Shown in pieces: positions 10,193 to 19,622 of a DNA stretch of 64,000 bases. The position numbers and the translations under genes are program-made. This DNA comes from Acidobacteriota bacterium (GTDB lineage Bacteria > Acidobacteriota > Vicinamibacteria > Vicinamibacterales > SCN-69-37). Where the stretch lies: NCBI GenBank assembly GCA_009694745.1, contig SHUF01000002.1:1-64000 (forward strand), given 5' to 3'. How positions within the stretch are numbered: the first letter of the stretch is position 1; every line of letters starts with the position of its first letter. The notes below the pieces were generated by a model. It was given only the letters and a program-made list of their open reading frames with translations, was not told the DNA's origin and ran no database searches.

Positions 10193-12409
10193 TCAGAACG
10201 GAAACATCTGACTGAACTTCACAATCACGCCTCGTCCCGGCGGCGCGCCATCCGTGGTGAACCGCTGTTCGTTGTACACGACGTACAAGTCGCTCAACGG
10301 GCGGTGAATGAAGTTGAATCGAATGTTGGTGTTGATCTGCCGGCGGTCGCGGTTGTACTGGACCAGCGCATCCAGGAACATGTTCGTCGTGAAGGAATAG
10401 TTCGTGCGCATCGTGACGATCGATGACACAAAGGACTGTCCCGGCAGCAGGAGCTTCCCAGACGTGCGTTGCAGGCCCACCGTCATGCGCCACTGGGCGC
10501 TGGGTTGCACGGTCGCCGTGGCCGACACCGATCGCTGGGTGCCGTTCCACAGCCTACCCCAGTTGATCGTCGCCGTGCCGCTGAAGGTGCGGCTGGCGTC
10601 CGATTGCGTCAGCAGCCGCCACTCGGCCCACGAGTAGTCGCCGGGCGCCAGGGCCACTGTCGCGTTTGGAAACTGCAGCGGCTGCATGAGCGCCTGCATC
10701 TGCGCGTTGTGGGACAACTCCACATAGGCGCCCGACTTCCGGAGAAATGTCATGCCCGAGTGCAACGTGCGGGCGATGGCCCGATTGGATGGGTCGGTAT
10801 ACCAGTTCCACGCGACGTGCGGATGCAGCTCACGAAGCCCGACGCGATTCAGCCACGCCGGTCGTGGCCGCAGCCCGGTATCGACGAGGTATTTTCTGAC
10901 GCCGGTGCGCCGATAGTAGGCCAGGTCATCGCGGAACCCCCGGCCGATCACCAGCAGGCCGGCCTTTCCGTGGAAGAAGGGCCCCTCCCAGTTGAGCGAT
11001 GTGCGGGCCGCGTACTGATCGTCCTGCACGCCTGGAGTCACGCTCCGCATCACGTAGGAGCTCCAGTCGAGAATTCGGTACAGGCGAATATTGGCATCTG
11101 CGCCAAAGACCCTGTTGTAGTCCGCGGTGTCTGCCGTGTTCTGACGCGACATGACGATCACTCCCACGTCCGAGGCGCCAAACAGATTCCGCCGCAGCCG
11201 CAACACGGAGTAGTTCGTCGCCGGAGACGCCGGCGCTGACTCGGTCTGTACCGTCAGGGCTCCAATCGCGAACCCCCCGGCGCGTCCGGTCAATCTGGCG
11301 CCCGCGAGGATGGGGACGGCGGAACCCGATGGACTCAATCCGATCCGGCGGCTGAAAAACAACAGCAGGTCTTCATCGGGTGTGGGGGTCGGGTTCATGC
11401 GGTTGCGCGCGGCGTCACCCACGTAGAACAGCCCGGCATTCTCGAGGAAGAAGCTCCGTTTTTCCGGGAAGAACTGCGAAAACTGCGTCAGATTCACCTG
11501 CTGTTCGTCGGCTTCCGCTTGCGCGAAATCCGGGGCGACCGTGACATCAAGCGTCAGCGCCGGCGTCACGGCGTACTTCACGTCCAACCCGATGTGTGAT
11601 GTCGAGTCGTACGCGGAGTCCCCCAGGGCACGAACGGCGCCAGCGAGGACATACGGCTTGATCTGCAGGTTGCGACCCGGCCGGGCATCAGACAGGCCCA
11701 GCAACTGACCGGCGAGCGAGACACGCGCCAGAGAAAACGACCGGGGCACGGGTGACCAATAGTCGATCTCGTTCTTGCGCCGGATGCGGCGACTGAAGTT
11801 GATGCCCCACTCCCCACCGGGCTCGAAGCGCAACGCCGTTAAGGGAATGGCCATCTCGACGGTCCATCCTTCAGCGGTGCGCTGCGTCCGCACCGTCCAC
11901 ACGCCGTCCCAGCTCGCATTGATGTCGCGTCCTTCGTTGGTGATCTGCTGATCGGCTCTGGCGCCCGCCGGGGTGGTGGCAAACAGAAATCCATTGCGCT
12001 TGTCGCCGAACGAATCGATAACCACTTCGAAAGTGTCCTGGCCTGTGAGGGCAAAGTCCTTGCGGAGGTCCTTGACCACCAGGCTCGCCGCATCGCTGTC
12101 GTGACACATCGCGCCGATGAACAGCGCGGCGCCGTCAAACAGCATGCGCACGGTGGTGCGCTCAGTCGCGGGCTGGCCGGTGAAGGGTTCGCTTTGCACG
12201 AACCCTTCAGTCGGAATCGCGGCGGTCCACGCCGCATCCGTCAACGCTCCGTCAACAACCACCGGCGTGGTGGCCTGAGCCACCACGATTTCCCGCCGTG
12301 CCGCCGGTTGAACGGGAACCGGGGCCTGGGACGCCATCGTCGTCGAAATGGAGAACACACACAGCATTACCGCCCAGGCCCGCATCATCGGAAAAGTGTA
12401 GTGCAACAA
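10193..12409 (-). CDS. DUF5916-type protein with CBM9-like N-terminal domain
   Basis: PVVVDGALTDAAWTAA..., FSRRIRRKNEIDYWSP, FPEKRSFFLENAGLF motifs; signal peptide; C-terminal barrel. Confidence 0.8.
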   Translation of the reverse strand: MLHYTFPMMRAWAVMLCVFSISTTMASQAPVPVQPAARREIVVAQATTPVVVDGALTDAAWTAAIPTEGFVQSEPFTGQPATERTTVRMLFDGAALFIGAMCHDSDAASLVVKDLRKDFALTGQDTFEVVIDSFGDKRNGFLFATTPAGARADQQITNEGRDINASWDGVWTVRTQRTAEGWTVEMAIPLTALRFEPGGEWGINFSRRIRRKNEIDYWSPVPRSFSLARVSLAGQLLGLSDARPGRNLQIKPYVLAGAVRALGDSAYDSTSHIGLDVKYAVTPALTLDVTVAPDFAQAEADEQQVNLTQFSQFFPEKRSFFLENAGLFYVGDAARNRMNPTPTPDEDLLLFFSRRIGLSPSGSAVPILAGARLTGRAGGFAIGALTVQTESAPASPATNYSVLRLRRNLFGASDVGVIVMSRQNTADTADYNRVFGADANIRLYRILDWSSYVMRSVTPGVQDDQYAARTSLNWEGPFFHGKAGLLVIGRGFRDDLAYYRRTGVRKYLVDTGLRPRPAWLNRVGLRELHPHVAWNWYTDPSNRAIARTLHSGMTFLRKSGAYVELSHNAQMQALMQPLQFPNATVALAPGDYSWAEWRLLTQSDASRTFSGTATINWGRLWNGTQRSVSATATVQPSAQWRMTVGLQRTSGKLLLPGQSFVSSIVTMRTNYSFTTNMFLDALVQYNRDRRQINTNIRFNFIHRPLSDLYVVYNEQRFTTDGAPPGRGVIVKFSQMFPF

Positions 12410-12471
12410 CTGTTAGAATCGGCGCCAGGGCGGAGCAACGCAGGCCCGGTGACGGGCGTATAGGGAAACAC

Positions 12472-13755
12472 ATGGCGTATCGACGGTTTGTGAGTGGACG
12501 GGTCGCGGCGGTGCTGGTCGCGGCTCTGGTGATGATGGCGGGGCCGGCGGAGGCACAGACCTCGGTGAAGGTCTTTGTCGATTGCGCCCAGTGTGATTTC
12601 AACAACCTGCGGCAGGACATCACCTACGTGAGCTACGTCAACGCGCAGCAGGACGCGGACGTGCACGTGCTGATTTCGACGCAGAACACGGCGTCGGGCG
12701 GCCGGGAGTACACGTTTGATTTCATCGGGCAGGAGACGTTTGGCGACCTGCGTCAGGCGCTGGCGTTCCTGAGCAGTGGGTCGGACACCGAGGACGAGCG
12801 GCGGCGCGGGGTCTCCCGGACGTTTGCACTCGGGCTCACGCCGTTCCTGTTGCGCACGTCGCAGGCATCACGGTTCTCGCTTCAGTATTCACGTCCGGCG
12901 GACCAGGCCACCACAACCCAACCGGCGCAGGACCCCTGGAATTCATGGATTTTTCGACTCGGATCGAGTGTTGAGCTCAACGGCGAGGAGCGTCAGAAGA
13001 GCGATCGCATTCGCAGCAACTTCGTCGGAAACCGTACGACGCCGGCGTGGAAGTTCTCCTTCAACGGAAACCTGGACCTCAACAACAGCCAGTTCACCCT
13101 GAGCGACGGTCGCGAGGTGAAGAGCGAGTCTGATTCGTGGAACGTCAGCGGGGCGGCGATCAAGAGCCTCGGCAGCAATCACTGGGCAGCGCTGGCGCGC
13201 TTCGAGATTCGGTCGAGTACCCAGTCCAACGAGCAGCGGGACATGCGCCAGGCGTTCGGCATCGAGTGGGACTACTTCCCGTATGCCGACTCCACGCGCC
13301 GGTCGATGGTGCTGCAGTATTCCGTCGGCATCTCCCGCGTGAAGTACTACCAGACCACGCTGTTCGGGAAGGACGACGAGACGCTGTTCGACAACCGCCT
13401 GGCGGCCATCCTCGCGCTGCGCCAGCAGTGGGGCACATGGCGCGCCTCGGCGGCGTACTCGGGGTTTCTGCACGACCTCTCGAAGCACAATCTGGACTTC
13501 TTCGTGGATGCCGACGTCCGGCTCTTCCGCGGGTTCACTCTGAACGTCGAGGGGAGCTACTCGCGCGTGCGCGATCAGATCTATCTGGCGGCCGGCGGCG
13601 CCACCGACGAGGAAGTGCTCCTGCGGGTGCGGCGCCTCCAGACCGGGTATCGCTACCGGACGCTCGTGGGTTTCAGCTACCAGTTCGGATCGATCTTCAA
13701 CAACGTCGTGAATCCGCGTTGGAGCGCGACAACCGGCCGCCAGTTCGGACAATAG
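12472..13755 (+). CDS. exported outer-membrane-type protein of unknown function
   Basis: Signal peptide MAYRRFVSGRVAAVLVAALVMMAGPAEA; C-terminal amphipathic beta strands. Confidence 0.65.
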   Translation: MAYRRFVSGRVAAVLVAALVMMAGPAEAQTSVKVFVDCAQCDFNNLRQDITYVSYVNAQQDADVHVLISTQNTASGGREYTFDFIGQETFGDLRQALAFLSSGSDTEDERRRGVSRTFALGLTPFLLRTSQASRFSLQYSRPADQATTTQPAQDPWNSWIFRLGSSVELNGEERQKSDRIRSNFVGNRTTPAWKFSFNGNLDLNNSQFTLSDGREVKSESDSWNVSGAAIKSLGSNHWAALARFEIRSSTQSNEQRDMRQAFGIEWDYFPYADSTRRSMVLQYSVGISRVKYYQTTLFGKDDETLFDNRLAAILALRQQWGTWRASAAYSGFLHDLSKHNLDFFVDADVRLFRGFTLNVEGSYSRVRDQIYLAAGGATDEEVLLRVRRLQTGYRYRTLVGFSYQFGSIFNNVVNPRWSATTGRQFGQ

Positions 13756-13833
13756 CAGACGGCCGGGGCCGCGGGGACCGTGATCGTGGGCCGCGTAGGG
13801 ATCGCGGCCGCGGTCCGATGCGGTAGACCGGTC

Positions 13834-13863
13834 GCCGGGTCTAAAAGACCCGGCCTTGTTTTT
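13834..13863 (+). terminator. rho-independent terminator
   Basis: GCCGGGTCTAAAAGACCCGGC stem-loop followed by a T-rich tract. Confidence 0.75.
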
Positions 13864-13864
13864 G

Positions 13865-13969
13865 TCAGGCGATCAACTTGGTCACGACCTTGCCGTGCAC
13901 GTCGGTCAGCCGGAAATCGCGACTCTGGAACTAGTACGTCAGCTTCTCGTGATCGATCCCCAACTGATG
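13865..13969 (-). pseudogene. C-terminal relic of a DUF1501-like protein
   Basis: Minus-strand translation [33 protein letters not shown] resembles the DUF1501 C-terminus and contains an internal stop. Confidence 0.6.
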
Positions 13970-14061
13970 CGGGCAATATTTTCGCCGGGACTCGGGGGCT
14001 CAAGGTCGCCCCCATCGCCGCGCGTCATCGCGTGATCGAGACCGTTGCGGTGGCAGGCCCG

Positions 14062-14748
14062 TTATGTCAGGAAAGACCCACGTAATACGGACTCAGGCGC
14101 GGTTACCGCGCCCCCGTCCACGCGAAACACCCGGTGGAAGCGCGTGTCGAGCGGTCGCTGATAGGCCAGCAACGTGGCGCGCCCCTGCGCGTGGCGCTGG
14201 CTCAGGGTAAATTCCAGGGCCTCTCGCTGTGCCGGTGCCCCGGGAGCCACGATCTCGTCGATGAACATCACCGACGGGCGGAACACGCCGCCGAGCAGCA
14301 GCAGTTGCAGCCGCCACATCTCCGGATAGGTGAGGTCTCGCGGATTGGTCTCGAGCGACGGCAGGCTGAAGCGCGCGATCGTCTCCTCGGGAGGCGGCGG
14401 ATGCCCCGATTGTTTCGCCGCCAAAGTGATCTCATCTGCGAGCGTGGCGCGAAAGAACTGCAGGTAGCTCACCTGCGAGACGTAGATGGACCGCGACGGT
14501 CGCGCACGGACGGGCACGCGATCCAGTGGCTCACCACCAATAGAGATGCTGCCTGCGGTCGGCCGCAACAGCCCGCCAATCAGCCTGCCGAGTGTGCTCT
14601 TGCCGGATCCATTGTCGCCAAGCACGAGGGCGGATTCGCCAGCCTGCAACTCAAACGACACGTCGCTCAGGACTGCGCGATCGCGGCCTTGAGATTCAGG
14701 CCGCGCTACGTACCGAAAACTCACGCTGTCGAGGCGTAACAAGCTCAT
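14062..14748 (-). CDS. ABC/ECF transporter ATPase with Walker A and B but degenerate signature
   Basis: GDNGSGKST Walker A, YVSQ Q-loop, VMFIDE Walker B; TYPEMWR where LSGGQ is expected. Confidence 0.8.
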   Translation of the reverse strand: MSLLRLDSVSFRYVARPESQGRDRAVLSDVSFELQAGESALVLGDNGSGKSTLGRLIGGLLRPTAGSISIGGEPLDRVPVRARPSRSIYVSQVSYLQFFRATLADEITLAAKQSGHPPPPEETIARFSLPSLETNPRDLTYPEMWRLQLLLLGGVFRPSVMFIDEIVAPGAPAQREALEFTLSQRHAQGRATLLAYQRPLDTRFHRVFRVDGGAVTAPESVLRGSFLT

Positions 14749-15290
14749 CGTGAACCAATCGCCTCAGTCACTGCCGTGCCATCATCATGAAGGCGTCTGA
14801 GCGGCGGCGCCCCGGGTGCACTGGCGTCTGCGGGAAGCGCCAGCAGCAGTTGTGGATCGTACTCGCAGAACACGGCGTCGCTCTGTTCGGCCGCTCGCTC
14901 GAGCAACGTGCGTATTCGCGCATCGCTCAGGTGACTGGTGGCATCAAGGAGCAGGCGAGCCGGCAGGGGCCGGTTCATGAACAGCGCCAGGCCAAGGAAT
15001 TTGCGCCAGCCGCCTGAAAGATCCAGGACGCGCCGGTCGAGGTGGGCATCCAAATCCCACGCTTGTACGAACGCGTCGAACAGCCGCAGCGGCGGCTGGT
15101 CCCCGGCGTGATTGGAAAGGACGAGGCCGATTTCTTCTCTGACCGTTTCGCTGAATCCACTGTGTTCGACAAACGAGAGCGGGCGATAGAGTGCCACCAT
15201 GGAGCCGAGCGCAGCCTCTACCCGCGCCTGCAGGCCCGCGTGGTCGAAGTCAATCGCGTTGGGGTTGGACGTCAGGACGTAAATCGCCAC
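14745..15290 (-). CDS. degenerate ABC/ECF ATPase subunit lacking Walker A
   Basis: LDLSGGWRKFLGLAL signature and RLLLDATS in place of Walker B; no GxxGxGKS/T; GTG start assumed at 15290. Confidence 0.65.
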   Translation of the reverse strand: MAIYVLTSNPNAIDFDHAGLQARVEAALGSMVALYRPLSFVEHSGFSETVREEIGLVLSNHAGDQPPLRLFDAFVQAWDLDAHLDRRVLDLSGGWRKFLGLALFMNRPLPARLLLDATSHLSDARIRTLLERAAEQSDAVFCEYDPQLLLALPADASAPGAPPLRRLHDDGTAVTEAIGSR

Positions 15291-15955
15291 AGCAGCAGTC
15301 CTCCGGCGCAGGCAAATAACGCAACGTCCACGGGGCCTACGGGCGATTTGGTGACGGCCAGTGTCGGCGGAAACGGCAGGCCGAGCATCTGGCAGTAGGC
15401 GGAGCGGTTCGCCGCCTCGGTGATGAGCGCAGCCAGCAGCGGTACGGTCCACAAACCGACAGTGCGCAATCGCCCCACGCCGGACGCCGAGTTGATGCCC
15501 CGGACGGTCAGGTGCGAGTCAATTTCCCCGAGCCGGTTGAACACGGCCAGGCGAATCGATCCGATCAGTTGGAGGATGGGACCGGCGCCGGGAATGCCCA
15601 ATCGCGCGATATCCCGGGCCAATTGGTACGGGTCCACGACCGATGTGAAGAAAATCATCGGCACGATCAGGTACAGCAGCACCCGCAGCGAAAACTGCAA
15701 GGTGTCGTTGAGCACCAGCCGCACCGCCTCGAGCCACGGTTCGGGACGCGGCATGCCGAGCACCAGGCCGTACATGCCGAAGATCACCACGAGCGTGACC
15801 AGATGAGGCCAGACGCGAAACCACGCGAACAGGACCGCGAACGTCGCGACGCAAGACAGCCATGCCGGGATGCCGAGCGTCGAGGCGCAGACGCTGATGC
15901 CTACATACACTGCCAGCAGGGCGATGGCGCGGATACCGCTGATGCCTCCAGCCAA
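15272..15955 (-). CDS. EcfT-like transmembrane component
   Basis: Polytopic protein with ISGIRAIALLAVYVGISV...LTVRGINSASGVGRLRT...AALITEAANRSAYCQ; overlaps the ATPase gene. Confidence 0.65.
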   Translation of the reverse strand: MAGGISGIRAIALLAVYVGISVCASTLGIPAWLSCVATFAVLFAWFRVWPHLVTLVVIFGMYGLVLGMPRPEPWLEAVRLVLNDTLQFSLRVLLYLIVPMIFFTSVVDPYQLARDIARLGIPGAGPILQLIGSIRLAVFNRLGEIDSHLTVRGINSASGVGRLRTVGLWTVPLLAALITEAANRSAYCQMLGLPFPPTLAVTKSPVGPVDVALFACAGGLLLWRFTS

Positions 15956-15961
15956 CGGTTC

Positions 15962-16008
15962 AAGACCTCAGAGGTCTTCCTGAGGTGAGATAGGACCTCT
16001 GAGGTCTT
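15962..16008. repeat. GACCTCAGAGGTC palindromic repeat pair (site 1)
   Basis: GACCTCAGAGGTC at 15964-15976 and its reverse complement at 15994-16006. Confidence 0.85.
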
Positions 16009-16669
16009 CGTGACCGCGAAGGCCGTGCTGCGCCAGGAACGACTTCGGCAAGGCTCTGACTACCGAGATGGACACTAGAGTGACGATGAGTTTGTCCACG
16101 GGTTCGCTGGTCAGTTGCGACAGCATCACGCTGTCCATGAGGCTCTGTCCGGTGGCGCGGAAGAACGCGGTAATTAGATCGGACCCGCTCGTGGTGACGC
16201 CGCCAAAGACAAACGCCGCCACAGGCGCCGAAGCCAGTGCAGCCGCGCACGCCAGGAGCAATGCACTGACCACGGTCAGCAGCGGTGAGCGGTACATGTT
16301 GCGACGCCGCAGTTGGTCAACCACGAGGGCGATCACGATGGCGGTGCCCGTGAAGAACGGCAGGTACGGATTCACGACGAAGAAGCCGATGAGGCAGGTC
16401 AGGACAGCGCAGCTCACACCAGCGCGCCAGCCCAGCAACAGGCTCGCGAGCACGATGCCGGTCGAATCAAGGTAGATCGGCAGCTTCAACCACGCCACGA
16501 GGCCCCCGATGGTGACATTCAGGGCGGTGAAGGCGATGACGAGCGACGTGCGAACGGACACGGGCCGCAGTATATCGGGAAGCGAGTCTGACCTACGGAT
16601 CACGGGAAAGGCGCAGAGACACAGAGGTCCGGAAAGACAGATCCACCATGAAGGGCCATGAAGTTCCAT
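15968..16669 (-). CDS. ECF transporter substrate-specific (S) component, substrate unknown
   Basis: Multi-TM; LPIYLDSTGIVLASLLLGWRAGVSCAVLTCLIGFFV typical of ECF S components; C-terminus encoded within the repeat at 15964-16006; true start probably downstream of 16669. Confidence 0.65.
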   Translation of the reverse strand: MELHGPSWWICLSGPLCLCAFPVIRRSDSLPDILRPVSVRTSLVIAFTALNVTIGGLVAWLKLPIYLDSTGIVLASLLLGWRAGVSCAVLTCLIGFFVVNPYLPFFTGTAIVIALVVDQLRRRNMYRSPLLTVVSALLLACAAALASAPVAAFVFGGVTTSGSDLITAFFRATGQSLMDSVMLSQLTSEPVDKLIVTLVSISVVRALPKSFLAQHGLRGHEDLRGPISPQEDL

Positions 16670-16933
16670 GAAGGCGCGTGGTTGGGTGCCCGGCCCTCGG
16701 CCGGGCTGCGTGATCGGAGGGAAGTCACAAACGAACGCATCGGAATACCAAAACGACCTCTGAGGTAATTACCGTCGGCAATTACCGGTAATTACCGGTA
16801 ATTACCTCAGAGGTCGTTTTGCCCCATCGCTGCGTTCGTTTGTGACTTCCCTCCGATCGTGCATGCCGCCAAAGGCGGCACCCAACCCTGCGCTTTCAGT
16901 GCCTCGGAGGCTCGGCGTCTCTCCGTGATCCGT
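16595..16933. repeat. nested compound inverted repeat (site 2 of the GACCTCTGAGGT family)
   Basis: Perfect 28-bp arms 16712-16739/16831-16858, perfect 24-bp core arms 16750-16773/16797-16820, outer GGTTGGGTGCC and ACGGATCACGG arms. Confidence 0.85.
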
Positions 16934-16944
16934 CGTGGGGCCTG

Positions 16945-19581
16945 TCAGCGCACGATCGTGGCCGCCCGGAACAGTGGATCGGCTGACGCGAGCAGCACCC
17001 AGCGCAGGCGCTCGGGGTAGTCGGTGGGGAGGCTGTCCAGGTACGCGCGCACGTCTGCGGCGGCCTCTGGTGAGCGATGGCCGCCGAGCGCAGCGTCGGC
17101 CCATCGTTTTGGGAAGAAGATATCGCCGGTGTCGCGGATCTCGCGCACCATCTGCAACGCTGGCACGATCAGGTGACGAGCGGCTCCCGCGCGGATTGGG
17201 TGGTGCAGATAGCCCATCGCCTCCAGCACCCATGCCTCGCGACGCCGGTTGGCGACATCCTTGAACCGCTCGAACAACGCCTCACGGGTGGCGGCGCTCT
17301 CCGCGACGGCCGGCCGCACGAAGGCGAAGCGAGCCTTGCGATCGGGGTTGGTGATGCGCGCTTCCTGCGTGTCGAGCATGCGCTCGGCATCGGCGGCGCC
17401 GCGCAGCGCGAGGTCCAGCGCCAAATCCGTTTCGTCGTTTTCCGACAACAGCAGACCAGGGATCTTCTCTTCGCGATTCCAGACGCGCCGGAGCCACGCG
17501 ATGGTCTCGGGGGTCGTGGCTGTGCTCCGCACCGCGCTGAACCATGCGCTCTTCAGGCTGATGGTTGCCGCGCGCGTGAGTCCGTCGCGAAGCAACGTCT
17601 CAAGTGCGGGGGCCAGGGCCATCCGTTCGCCGGCAGACGAAAACCGCCAGAACAACGACTGGAGGTATCCCATTTGCCTGGCCACATTGAGTTCGTCCCG
17701 CTCCAGCGGCAACGCGACCATCAGCGCATCGCGGACTCGCGCGGCGGGGATGCGTCCTTCGAGCATGGAATCCCACATCGTCACCAGCGCGGCTCCGCGG
17801 GTCAGCGGATCGACGATGGCCGGCAGGTCGGTCGCGAGCGCGTCCAGCATCGCAGAGGGCAGCACGAAGTCGCCGTAGCCGAGGCCGCCTCCGGTGGGCA
17901 GCACCCAGCGAACGTCTGTGGGTGCCCCGCCTCCCTCGCCTGGGAACGGCGCCTGCGAAAACGCCGCGCGTCCTGAGTCGCCCAGTGTGACATCGACGTG
18001 TACGGCGTGTGCGCGATGACCCAACACCACGCGCAGTGTCTGCGGCCACACCAATACGCGTCCGGATCCGCTCTGCGCAGCCAATGCGTCGCCAACCTGG
18101 AGCGCCACGGTGACGCCACCGGCGGTGTCAGGCTTCACATCCATCGTCACCTGCGGCCGTCCGCGTTCTTCCACCCAGGCGCGGCTCCACGCGACAAGAT
18201 CAGCCGGCGTGCGCGCATCGAGCACACGAATCAGGTCGGGCCATGTGGCGTTGGCCATGGCGTGCGCCTTGAGATACTCGCGCAGTCCGTCACGGAACGC
18301 GTCGGCACCCAGCAACAGCTCGAGCTGGCGCATGACGATGGGCGCTTTCTGGTAGATGATGGCGCCGTAGAGCGACCCAGCCTCGTTCAGATTGCCAAGC
18401 GACTGGCGGATGGGGTTGGCCCCTGCCGTGCGGTCCACTTCGTACGCTGCAGGGTAGTGCAAATACAGGAACCGCAGGTCATGGTTCACCTCCGGGAAGG
18501 ATGGGTTCACGATCTTTGCCGCCATGAAGTTGGCGAAGACCTCCTTCATCCAGACGTCGTTGAACCACTGCATGGTCACCAGGTCGCCGAACCACATGTG
18601 CGCGGTTTCATGGGCGATGAGGCTCGCGCGTCCGAGCCGCTGGTTCTGCGTTGCCGTTTCATCCAGGAACATCGAAGACGCGTTGTAGAACACGGCGCCG
18701 GCGTGTTCCATCCCGCCGAACTGAAACGACGGAATGGCGACGAAGTCGAACTTCCCGAAGGGGTAGGGGATTGCCGTGTAGTCTTCCAGCCAGCGCAGCG
18801 CGGTGTGGTGCAGGTCAAAGATCGCGTCGCGATTGCGAGCCACTTTTGCGGCGTCGGTCTCGCGATGCAGCATCCGGAACTGGCGGCCGTCGCGCTCGCC
18901 CGTCTCAATTAAAAACTTGCCGGCCGCGAACGCGAAGAGGTACGTGGGCAGCGGTTCGGTTTTCGCGAAAATCAGTCGCGTCCGGTTGTTGAGCCGGATC
19001 TGCCCGGTGGTGGCGCCGTTGGCGACGGCCGTCCAGCCGTCGGGAATGTCGAGCGACAAGACCCAGCGCGCCTTGAGGTTGGGCTGGTCGAACACCGGCA
19101 TCGCCAGTGAGGCCCGGGCCGGCACAAAGAGCGTGTAGAGAAATTCGTCCTGCCGATTCAGGGCCTCGTCGCCGGCGATGAAGGTGAGCGTGACTTCATT
19201 GGGCTGGCCAGGAACGAGGAGGTTCGCCGGCACGATCAGGTGCCCGTTGCGCGACGTGACCTCCGAGGTGGTCTGGCCATTGACCGTGGCGCCCAGAAAC
19301 TTCTCGGCGGCTTGAGCGAAGTCGAAGACCAGTGGCGCCGCGATTTCGTTGAGGGTGAACCTGGCGGTGACCGAACCGTGGATCGGCTCACTGCGCGTGG
19401 CGGGAATATCGAACGAGGCCTCGTACGTCAGGTCGCGAATGCGGGAGGCCCGTTCGTCGGCCAGAGCCTGGGGAATGCCCGCCTCGACCGACGTGGCCCG
19501 CCGGCCCGCCCACGCGAAATACACGACAAAACCGACCGCCAAAGCGGCCACTACGGCGATCAGGAGTCGGGCCACGGCCAA
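16945..19581 (-). CDS. M1-family aminopeptidase
   Basis: FGGMEHAGAVFY (GAMEN-like) and HETAHMWFGDLVT...NDVWMKEVFANF (HExxH-x18-E) motifs. Confidence 0.9.
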   Translation of the reverse strand: MAVARLLIAVVAALAVGFVVYFAWAGRRATSVEAGIPQALADERASRIRDLTYEASFDIPATRSEPIHGSVTARFTLNEIAAPLVFDFAQAAEKFLGATVNGQTTSEVTSRNGHLIVPANLLVPGQPNEVTLTFIAGDEALNRQDEFLYTLFVPARASLAMPVFDQPNLKARWVLSLDIPDGWTAVANGATTGQIRLNNRTRLIFAKTEPLPTYLFAFAAGKFLIETGERDGRQFRMLHRETDAAKVARNRDAIFDLHHTALRWLEDYTAIPYPFGKFDFVAIPSFQFGGMEHAGAVFYNASSMFLDETATQNQRLGRASLIAHETAHMWFGDLVTMQWFNDVWMKEVFANFMAAKIVNPSFPEVNHDLRFLYLHYPAAYEVDRTAGANPIRQSLGNLNEAGSLYGAIIYQKAPIVMRQLELLLGADAFRDGLREYLKAHAMANATWPDLIRVLDARTPADLVAWSRAWVEERGRPQVTMDVKPDTAGGVTVALQVGDALAAQSGSGRVLVWPQTLRVVLGHRAHAVHVDVTLGDSGRAAFSQAPFPGEGGGAPTDVRWVLPTGGGLGYGDFVLPSAMLDALATDLPAIVDPLTRGAALVTMWDSMLEGRIPAARVRDALMVALPLERDELNVARQMGYLQSLFWRFSSAGERMALAPALETLLRDGLTRAATISLKSAWFSAVRSTATTPETIAWLRRVWNREEKIPGLLLSENDETDLALDLALRGAADAERMLDTQEARITNPDRKARFAFVRPAVAESAATREALFERFKDVANRRREAWVLEAMGYLHHPIRAGAARHLIVPALQMVREIRDTGDIFFPKRWADAALGGHRSPEAAADVRAYLDSLPTDYPERLRWVLLASADPLFRAATIVR

Positions 19582-19622
19582 GATTCTACTGTGTGCGGTC
19601 CTTCTGATGGCATTCTAGGGGT

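Noticed and set aside
19262-19300. TTSEV-encoding, palindrome-like sequence (ACCTCCGAGGT) in the M1 aminopeptidase gene
   Set aside because: Only one imperfect arm, no paired 13-mer, and no sign of extra length in the protein; probably chance.
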